Positions 15,722 to 21,198 of a DNA stretch of 21,198 bases are shown piece after piece. Origin of the DNA: Methanobacteriota archaeon (GTDB lineage Archaea > JACRDV01). The DNA lies in assembly GCA_024860865.1 (NCBI GenBank), contig JACRDV010000096.1, positions 1-21,198 of the forward strand, in the 5' to 3' direction. Within the stretch, counting starts at the first letter, position 1. Every line of letters begins with the position of its first letter. A program made the translations under genes and the position numbers. The notes under the pieces were generated by a model that was not told the DNA's origin, did not search any database, and was given only the letters and a program-made list of their open reading frames with translations.

Positions 15722-16195
15722 CTATCTATACATAATATCCCAAATTTCTAGCTCTGGTCTCCTTAATTTAGGCGGCAAGGGCATTCCCTTTAAATGAATG
15801 TACAAACCAGTTTCATCCCTGACTATATAATAGTGCAAATAATCAAGAATCATTAAAATATCTTTTGGATATAGCACAAATTCCTCTACAAATTCTTCTG
15901 GTGTAAAACTTCCATCTGGCACTCTTGCTATGATAATCCCTTTAAAATTTAATGACCGATCTAAAATATCCAAATACTGCTCTTCTATTTGAACGCAGTT
16001 AATTGCCTTATTTGTTAACCAAAAAAGTTTATACAAATCTTTATAATCAAAAATTTGGCGTGTTAATGTGGGTAAAATAACAAATTCGCTATCTTCAAGC
16101 TCTTTTTGGAGTAATTCTAATAACTCTATCAACTTCTCTTTTGTTGGATTTTTCTCGGCTTTTAATATTTTTTCACTAACTTTTTCTTTATCCAA
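15722..16195 (-). CDS. Hypothetical protein
   Basis: A 157-residue protein that I do not recognise. The first 35 residues are charged and helical (KEKVSEKILKAEKNPTKEKL), followed by a mixed alpha/beta region (SEFVILPTLTRQIFDYKDL, KGIIIARVPDGSFTPEEF) and a C-terminus rich in aromatic and proline residues (YYIVRDETGLYIHLKGMP, LRRPELEIWDIMY). There is no signal peptide, membrane helix or metal motif. The middle faintly recalls SseB-like domains, but not enough to name it. It converges with the HEXXH gene, and its upstream region is shared divergently with the TPR gene at 16422. Confidence 0.6.
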   Translation of the reverse strand: MDKEKVSEKILKAEKNPTKEKLIELLELLQKELEDSEFVILPTLTRQIFDYKDLYKLFWLTNKAINCVQIEEQYLDILDRSLNFKGIIIARVPDGSFTPEEFVEEFVLYPKDILMILDYLHYYIVRDETGLYIHLKGMPLPPKLRRPELEIWDIMYR

Positions 16196-16421
16196 TCTCT
16201 TCCCTTAATTTACTCCAATACTCGAAATTTTGACTGCTAAAAACGTACATGAAGCATATTAGTAAATTAACTAGACTTTATTTAATATTGTTGAATTTGA
16301 TTTAGAATAATCTAAATTTTAAAATAACTTACTTTAATATAAATATGATACAATAAAAAAGAGCAAGCAGTATACTAAAAAATTTTAAATAAATACATCA
16401 ATAATTTTGAATATATAAAAA

Positions 16422-16928
16422 ATGGTGGAGAATTTGTCATCTACTTTAAATGAATTGAAAAATATTGGTGATGGTCATATCTATCTACAAAGTGGAGATT
16501 ATCAAAAAGCCGAAGAGATTTACAGAAAAATCTATAAAGGTTTACTCGAGAAGCAATCCTCAGAAAATAAGCGGTTTTCAAAATCGAATATTTTATTTTT
16601 AATAGGTATTTCACTTTTCTTTCAAAAAAGAGTGAAAGATGCCATCCATTATTTCATTCTTGCTTGCTCAGAACAGCTTTTAGATGCCCCAATTGGTAAA
16701 GAAGACCCAGTAATATGTGCACCGGTAGGTCCGGGCAATGTACTTAAGTCCCTTTTTTGCTTTAATGTGCAAAGCCTTGAATTGGTTAAGGATATTGCCA
16801 TAGTAAAAAAGAAAAATGGAAAAATCCCACCTGATCCAGAGGAAATTTTTAAAGAATTTCTACAAAAGCAAAATATTAGTGAAGATAAAATATTGACCCT
16901 CTGTGAAAAATTTCCAATTCAAGTATAA
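16422..16928 (+). CDS. TPR-repeat protein of unknown function
   Basis: A 168-residue protein with two tetratricopeptide-like helical pairs: residues about 14-47 (GDGHIYLQSGDYQKAEEIYRK) and about 56-90 (ILFLIGISLFFQKRVKDAIHYF). The rest is a less regular segment with GKEDPVICAPVGPGNVLKSL and a cysteine near the end (CEKFPIQV). TPR proteins generally act as protein-protein adaptors. A TTTAAATA box at 16384-16391 lies about 31-38 bases before the ATG, so it probably has its own promoter. It is 61 bases upstream of the next small gene and likely in the same transcript. No function can be assigned. Confidence 0.65.
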   Translation: MVENLSSTLNELKNIGDGHIYLQSGDYQKAEEIYRKIYKGLLEKQSSENKRFSKSNILFLIGISLFFQKRVKDAIHYFILACSEQLLDAPIGKEDPVICAPVGPGNVLKSLFCFNVQSLELVKDIAIVKKKNGKIPPDPEEIFKEFLQKQNISEDKILTLCEKFPIQV

Positions 16929-16989
16929 TATTAATTTTGCAAATTTGATAATTTTTTTAAATTTTAGTGGGATATGAAAGGAAGAAATA

Positions 16990-17346
16990 ATGGGAATAGT
17001 TCAAAAAGCTTTGCTATTTGAAAGTGGCGCACTTAGAAACCAGGCTTTCAATTTATTGGGTTCAACCGTATCACTTAGAGAAGAAATTCCTTTGTTTGAT
17101 TTAGCTGTCAGAACAATTGATTGCAAGACCCATAGCCGCAGAGAATACTATTTATTTATCACTGGTGAATTAGAAGATGTTGCAAATTGCCTTAAGTTCT
17201 TGGAAATGAATAAGTTTTACTTTAGCGTTCCTGAACCAATTGTATATAGGGAGCCTGATTTTGAATGGGTTTTTCCAAAGCTAGAACCTTTACCTCAGGA
17301 GAAAAAAGGTGAAAAAGTAGAGATTATGCTCGCTTACAAAGGGTGA
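16990..17346 (+). CDS. Small conserved-looking protein of unknown function
   Basis: A 118-residue alpha/beta protein that I do not recognise. It begins with IVQKALLFESGALRNQAFNLL and has a central beta-alpha unit (REYYLFITGELEDVANCLKF) followed by a proline-rich tail. The pattern of a small ferredoxin-like fold is suggestive, faintly like BMC or ACT domains, but key signatures are not clear. A GAAAGGA site 8 bases upstream supports the ATG; the ATG at 16975 is in another frame with an early stop. A hairpin followed by a T run comes after its stop, so it ends the transcript begun at the TPR gene. Confidence 0.6.
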   Translation: MGIVQKALLFESGALRNQAFNLLGSTVSLREEIPLFDLAVRTIDCKTHSRREYYLFITGELEDVANCLKFLEMNKFYFSVPEPIVYREPDFEWVFPKLEPLPQEKKGEKVEIMLAYKG

Positions 17347-17394
17347 TATAAAACCCAACAGAAAGTTCTGCATTTCAATAATTTAACAATATTT

Positions 17395-17438
17395 GGAACT
17401 AAAAAATCTCTAAATCAAAGATTTTTGGTCCTTTTTTT
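17395..17438 (+). terminator. Hairpin and T-run terminator before the radical SAM gene
   Basis: AAAAATCT (17402-17409) pairs with AGATTTTT (17419-17426) around a 9-base loop, and GGA (17395-17397) with TCC (17429-17431) extends the stem. Seven T residues follow (17432-17438). It lies 49 bases after the stop of the small protein gene and would end that transcript. Confidence 0.6.
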
Positions 17439-17460
17439 GTGTAATAATTATTAAGTTCAT

Positions 17461-17471
17461 TTTTTAATATG
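17461..17471 (+). promoter_or_regulatory. Putative TATA box of the radical SAM gene
   Basis: TTTTTAATATG lies about 23-33 bases before the ATG at 17494 and directly after the terminator hairpin. That spacing predicts a leaderless transcript for the radical SAM gene, separate from the upstream pair. Confidence 0.4.
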
Positions 17472-17493
17472 AGATTAAAATGGTTGCATTGGA

Positions 17494-20109
17494 ATGGCTA
17501 AGAAAGTAGCTTTTTATATGGACTATGATAAATACGGCCGAAATGAAGCTCCTGGTATTCTGCTTTTCGTTCAACTGCTTAGAGATAAAGGATATGAAGT
17601 GGATTTTATAACTTCAGAGCAAGAGCTACTCCATAAATTAGAGCATAATAGATATGATGCCGTTGCTGTTTCTGCTTTTAGCAGTTTAGAATTGCGTGAT
17701 ATTTTAAAGACGGCAATTAAGATCAAAAAGCAAGATCCTTGTATTGTCACTATTCTTGGAGGGCATGGAGCATCGACAAATGCCCAAAAATTATCTCATG
17801 CTACAGGCATCGATGTAGTTGTAGAAGGTGAAGCAGAGAATTCTCTCCCCCTTATTTTAAAAAATGTTGAAAGGGCTGAAGTACCTGCTATAGAATCGAT
17901 TAATGATCGAGCTGAACTGGACCTAACACAAGAGCAAATCGAATTTTTAGGTATAGAAGCTGTTAATTTGTTACTAATGGATAGAGTATATTATAGAAGC
18001 CCAATAACCAAGGAACAGGCTGAAAGACTGATAAATTCTTCATTTGAAAGAATAACCACAAAAGATGGCGAACAAATAAAATTAAATGTACCTCTATCAG
18101 GTGTAATTTTTAGCACGCGAGACGGTAATTTTTTCGATATGAGTAAGATAACCAAAAGTACTGACCATAGCTGGACAGATGCACATCAAAGGAATAAACT
18201 GGTGTGGGAAAAAGAACATTCTAAAAAATTTCCACTAATCTTACAAGAGTTTATCCATTACATGCATCTACATCCAACTGACGAAGAATGGAACAAACAA
18301 ACTACAAAATATCCATGGGACATAGTAAAAGAAAAGAACTGGACTAATATCAGTTTATATGTGCAAAAGGGATGCTCCTGGCGCAATTGTGCATTTTGCG
18401 GTGTAACTACAGTGGGAGGTAGAAGGCTCAAGGTTAAGTCAAAAGAGAGTTTAAGCGTTATTCAGATGTTGGAAGAAGCTAGAGACAACGGCATTAAAGC
18501 AGTTACATTTGATGATGATGAATTTGTTCAAGACCAAGAATGGGTAAAAGAACTATGCAATGAGATAATGAAGCGCAAATTAAATGAAAAATTAGTTTTC
18601 AGTGCAATGATAAGAGTGGAGTCAATTAAAAGAACACAATTGTCAAAACATCATATCAAGAAAGCGATAAACAGCATCAAGGGAGAAGAAAATAAAAGAA
18701 TAGTTTCAGAAATGTTAAAATACATAGAAGATGAAGGACTTAACAATTTTTTTAAAGAACTTAATTTTGGTGGTAAGTTTGGTAAAGAACAAGCAATAGC
18801 AGAGCTGATAGGAAAATTAAATGAATTCTTGCCAGAATCTGAGAAAATAGCACTTAACGAATATCTTTCTGATAAATTAATAGAACATTTTCTACTGCAA
18901 TTGCTAAAAGATGCAAACTTTATAAAACTTCAAATTGGAGTAGAAAGTTTCGTTCCAGAGAAAATAAAATATTTTCAAAAAACGAGGGAGGGAAAAGAAG
19001 AAAAATACATTGAAAAAGCAAAAGAACTAATTCGATCTTGTTTAGAAGCAGATATAATCCCTGGAATATTCGTAATTACAACAAGACCTAAGCAGAAGCG
19101 CGCCTTAAGTGAAATTGCTGAAGAACTAAAAATAATTTCTAGTATACTTAAGGAGTCTTATGAAAAGTATAACATAATTCCAATTTTTAGTTTTAATGAT
19201 ATGCTGATGGCATATCCCGGTGCTCCGTTGCTTAAAAAAGAAGGGATAAAAAAATTTTTGGCTCCATTGAGACCGGTTATAGTTGCTAAAGGAGAAAAAG
19301 TAAAAATTGAAATTGAAACTTTAGAAATTCCGTATATTTTTAAACTTAAAAATATGGCGCTAACTAATTTTATTAGCAATCTATTTGCCATCAGTAAAAG
19401 CAGAAAATTACCTCCTGAAGAACTAAACGAAACGATAGAACACATTAAAGATGCAACAAGTGCTCTTGAAATATCTGCAAAGCAATTAGGCACCCTTTCA
19501 AGCATAATTTACGAATTTATAAGAGAACTTGGTTCCGATGGCAGGTTTGCTGGAGAACAAGCTGCTGTTAAGTTGCTGATTGAACTTAACGAATTTTTGC
19601 CTGAGTGGCATAAAATAACTCTGGATGATGGGTCCGCAATCAAACCAGATGCCCATTTAATAGGGCACGATAAATCAATTCCTGATAAATTGAAAAAGTT
19701 GTTGGTACGTAACATTTTGACGCCAGAGAATGTTGTTAATGCAATTAAAAATACCCAAAATAATGGGAACAAAAAGATGTTAGAATTTATCAATGATGAA
19801 GTAACCAAACAACAATTAGCAGAAAAGGATGAAGTTTTAGACAAATGCGGCGAGATAAATAGGAATATCCTAGACTTAGAAAACTCGATTGACGAAAACA
19901 TAAAAAAATATCTTAGCCAATTAAGAGATGAGTTAGAAAAATTGAATGAAATTAGAGATACAAAAATATTTGCTCAGAAAATTAATGAAATGTGCGAAAG
20001 AACTAAGGACTTTATAGAAAAGGTATTTCCTTCACTTAAAGGAAGAACAACATTAAATTCAGTTATAAATTGGCTTTCAACATACTCTATTAAAGAAAAA
20101 ATTTTATGA
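17494..20109 (+). CDS. B12-binding-type radical SAM protein with duplicated helical module
   Basis: An 871-residue protein with an N-terminal Rossmann-like domain as in B12-binding radical SAM enzymes (about residues 1-130, with TILGGHGASTNA and VVEGEAENSLPLIL). A linker of about 150 residues follows, then the radical SAM core. The Fe-S motif is C294-x4-C299-x2-C302 (GCSWRNCAFCG) rather than the usual CX3CX2C. DDDEF and GVES (482-485) are core signatures. Between FSAMIRVESI and LLKDANFIKLQIGVES lies an inserted helical segment (about 383-465). Part of it (422-454) recurs at 678-710 with 18 of 33 identical residues. The last 130 residues look like coiled coil. The closest recalled pattern is the cobalamin radical SAM proteins with a widened first cysteine spacing, some of which modify peptides. 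The substrate is unknown. The start is close to a TATA box, and no other ATG is in frame nearby. Confidence 0.85.
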   Translation: MAKKVAFYMDYDKYGRNEAPGILLFVQLLRDKGYEVDFITSEQELLHKLEHNRYDAVAVSAFSSLELRDILKTAIKIKKQDPCIVTILGGHGASTNAQKLSHATGIDVVVEGEAENSLPLILKNVERAEVPAIESINDRAELDLTQEQIEFLGIEAVNLLLMDRVYYRSPITKEQAERLINSSFERITTKDGEQIKLNVPLSGVIFSTRDGNFFDMSKITKSTDHSWTDAHQRNKLVWEKEHSKKFPLILQEFIHYMHLHPTDEEWNKQTTKYPWDIVKEKNWTNISLYVQKGCSWRNCAFCGVTTVGGRRLKVKSKESLSVIQMLEEARDNGIKAVTFDDDEFVQDQEWVKELCNEIMKRKLNEKLVFSAMIRVESIKRTQLSKHHIKKAINSIKGEENKRIVSEMLKYIEDEGLNNFFKELNFGGKFGKEQAIAELIGKLNEFLPESEKIALNEYLSDKLIEHFLLQLLKDANFIKLQIGVESFVPEKIKYFQKTREGKEEKYIEKAKELIRSCLEADIIPGIFVITTRPKQKRALSEIAEELKIISSILKESYEKYNIIPIFSFNDMLMAYPGAPLLKKEGIKKFLAPLRPVIVAKGEKVKIEIETLEIPYIFKLKNMALTNFISNLFAISKSRKLPPEELNETIEHIKDATSALEISAKQLGTLSSIIYEFIRELGSDGRFAGEQAAVKLLIELNEFLPEWHKITLDDGSAIKPDAHLIGHDKSIPDKLKKLLVRNILTPENVVNAIKNTQNNGNKKMLEFINDEVTKQQLAEKDEVLDKCGEINRNILDLENSIDENIKKYLSQLRDELEKLNEIRDTKIFAQKINEMCERTKDFIEKVFPSLKGRTTLNSVINWLSTYSIKEKIL

Positions 20110-20146
20110 TAATTTTTGGTTGACTGAAGTTAATGAAGGCTTAACT

Positions 20147-20743
20147 TTAAAATTTATGACCACCCTTGCAGTAAAATGCTGCCGGCTGAAACCATTCTAG
20201 TTCAGGGATGACTAAAACTTTTATTTTTTCTTTTTCTATATAGGTAGAGAGTTCATCAAGTGTACCAAACTTTCTTGCTTTATATGGACACTTTGACACA
20301 CAAACTGGCACTTGACCTCTATCCACTAGATGCGCACACATATTACACTTATCAGCAATGCCAATTTTGTCGTTGAACTGTATAGCTCCATATGGGCAGA
20401 CCAAAATACATTGCTTGCAACCGATGCACTTGTCTGCTACTATGTGAACTATCCCATCTGCACGCCTTTCTATCGCTCCCTTAGGACAGGATTCGATACA
20501 TGGCGCTCTGCCACAGTGGTAACAGTTCTGGGGTACAAACAGTTTTTGGGGTACCCCCCATCTTTTGTCTATTTCCTTGTTTTCGGGTTCAAATGTAACT
20601 ACACTGGAGGATGGATCAAGCACTGTCACGCGTATTCGCCATATGGTCTTTGGAAGATTGTTTTCTCTTCTGCACCAGACCTCGCAGGCATGGCATCCAG
20701 TACAGGTATTTATATCAGTAAGAAAGCCGTACTCTTTTGAGAT
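20147..20743 (-). CDS. Four-cluster ferredoxin subunit (DmsB/PsrB/HycB type), start unclear
   Basis: An electron-transfer Fe-S subunit of an oxidoreductase. The frame from GTG at 20629 has 160 codons and contains three cysteine groups: CYHCGRAPCIESC, CIGCKQCILVC and CNMC...CVSKC. The same frame is open further upstream and reads CTGCHACEVWC, the missing first ferredoxin motif, so the true protein begins earlier. The upstream limit is a TAA at 20776-20774, and no ATG, GTG or TTG lies between it and the first motif. Homologues would start near ISKEYGFLTD; the codon there is ATC at 20743, seven bases after a GGGGG stretch. I place the start there as a best guess. A catalytic partner subunit is not in the window. 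It converges with the radical SAM gene. Confidence 0.75.
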   Translation of the reverse strand: MSKEYGFLTDINTCTGCHACEVWCRRENNLPKTIWRIRVTVLDPSSSVVTFEPENKEIDKRWGVPQKLFVPQNCYHCGRAPCIESCPKGAIERRADGIVHIVADKCIGCKQCILVCPYGAIQFNDKIGIADKCNMCAHLVDRGQVPVCVSKCPYKARKFGTLDELSTYIEKEKIKVLVIPELEWFQPAAFYCKGGHKF

Positions 20744-20788
20744 ATTTAAACCCCCAAATCTCTTTAGACGGGATTATTTTCCCTAATA

Positions 20789-20807
20789 CCTTATATTTTC
20801 TTTCCCC
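20789..20807 (-). promoter_or_regulatory. Promoter of the ferredoxin subunit gene
   Basis: On the minus strand GGGGAAAGAAAATATAAGG has a purine-rich recognition element followed by a TATA box (20799-20792). Transcription would start near 20770, giving a short leader that includes the GGGGG stretch before the ATC codon at 20743. Assignment is by pattern. Confidence 0.45.
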
Positions 20808-20860
20808 GCATGGTTCTGTTGCATTTTCGGGACTTAATACTTCCGGTGACCTCTGTCAAG

Positions 20861-20868
20861 TTATATAC
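20861..20868 (+). promoter_or_regulatory. Putative TATA box of the transposase gene
   Basis: TTATATAC lies 23-30 bases before the ATG at 20891, consistent with a leaderless transcript. It probably belongs to the left end of the insertion sequence. Confidence 0.4.
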
Positions 20869-20890
20869 TTAAAGAATTGCATAATAAGGT

Positions 20891-21198
20891 ATGCAAGCTA
20901 TTAAAACAGTTCAGATATCTTATCAACCTACCCACGAGATTCTCAACCTGCTTGAAGCCTTCAGGGACATGGTCAATTATTCCATTTTTATTGGCTTAGA
21001 GAAAAACATAACCTCTAGGTTCAAGCTTTCAAACGAGGTCTACCACAAGTTAGCAGAGTCCGGATTGCACACTTGGTATGTGCTTTCTGCAATTGAGGTT
21101 GCTTCCACTATTTTGAAGAACTATCGGAAAGCGGTTGGGAGGGGAGAAAAACCAAAGAAACCGCATGCTAAAAAACTTATGGCCAAACTTGGGAACCA
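20891..21198 (+). CDS. tnpB: IS605 OrfB/TnpB-family transposase (partial, N-terminal)
   Basis: My reading from ATG at 20891 gives 102 open codons to the window edge. The segment (MQAIKTVQISYQP, LLEAFRDMVNYSIFIGLEKNITS, YHKLAESGLHTWYVLSAIEVA, then KNYRKAVGRG and a basic KPKKPHAKK stretch) matches the N-terminal domain of archaeal OrfB proteins of IS605/IS1341-type elements. TnpB proteins are RNA-guided nucleases that accompany these elements, and the catalytic RuvC part would lie beyond the edge. No TnpA is seen on this side. The left end of the element probably lies between about 20808 and 20860, but I cannot fix it. A TATA box sits just before the start. Confidence 0.85.
   Translation, partial: MQAIKTVQISYQPTHEILNLLEAFRDMVNYSIFIGLEKNITSRFKLSNEVYHKLAESGLHTWYVLSAIEVASTILKNYRKAVGRGEKPKKPHAKKLMAKLGN

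Noticed and set aside
20330-20786. Plus-strand frames of 136 and 73 codons
   Set aside because: They overlap the ferredoxin gene antisense; the minus strand encodes all four cysteine motifs in order.
20777-20860. IS element truncating the ferredoxin gene
   Set aside because: A promoter-like element and a ribosome-site-like stretch are still present before the gene, so truncation by the insertion is not supported.

Overview
The window is archaeal. It encodes a TATA-binding protein, a PurP-type purine enzyme, an IS605 OrfB/TnpB transposase of the archaeal type and a protein interrupted by an intein. Several genes have a TATA-like box 25-32 bases before the start codon, as expected for leaderless transcripts, while others have Shine-Dalgarno sites. 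The DNA is AT-rich by eye. A thermophilic archaeon of the TACK/Bathyarchaeia or a euryarchaeal group is plausible, but I cannot fix the lineage by reading.

Positions 1-5100 (minus strand) hold an energy-converting operon for a group 1, Tat-exported, membrane-bound [NiFe] hydrogenase. Its order is small subunit, large subunit, maturation protease, four-cluster ferredoxin (HybA-like) and NrfD/HybB-like membrane protein, the last cut by the left edge. Both the small subunit and the ferredoxin carry RR Tat signals and a C-terminal membrane anchor. The small subunit lacks one cysteine expected to bind the proximal Fe-S cluster. Divergent from it are hypA and hypD, with hypE converging on hypD; these build the Ni and Fe(CN)2CO centre. 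HypB, HypC and HypF are not in the window.

Positions 8147-8704 encode TBP. Positions 8705-9926 hold no convincing gene. They contain an AT-rich hairpin, a GC-rich island with six GAGCG copies, and three short open frames that look like relics.

Positions 9927-12896 encode a COG2509-like FAD-dependent oxidoreductase split by a 529-residue class 1 intein with a LAGLIDADG endonuclease and an extra winged-helix-like segment. Divergently, 13026-15000 carry an HTH-CBS regulator coupled to a PurP-family ATP-grasp enzyme. Two near-identical palindromes lie before the regulator.

Positions 15249-20109 are poorly characterised: an HEXXH putative metalloprotease, an unknown protein, a TPR protein, a small alpha/beta protein, and a large B12-binding radical SAM protein. 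The last has a CX4CX2C motif and a helical module that appears once inside the SAM core and again at the C-terminus. This stretch is the best candidate for an undescribed system. The right end holds a four-cluster ferredoxin subunit whose first cluster lies upstream of any canonical start codon, followed by the beginning of an IS605 OrfB/TnpB gene.
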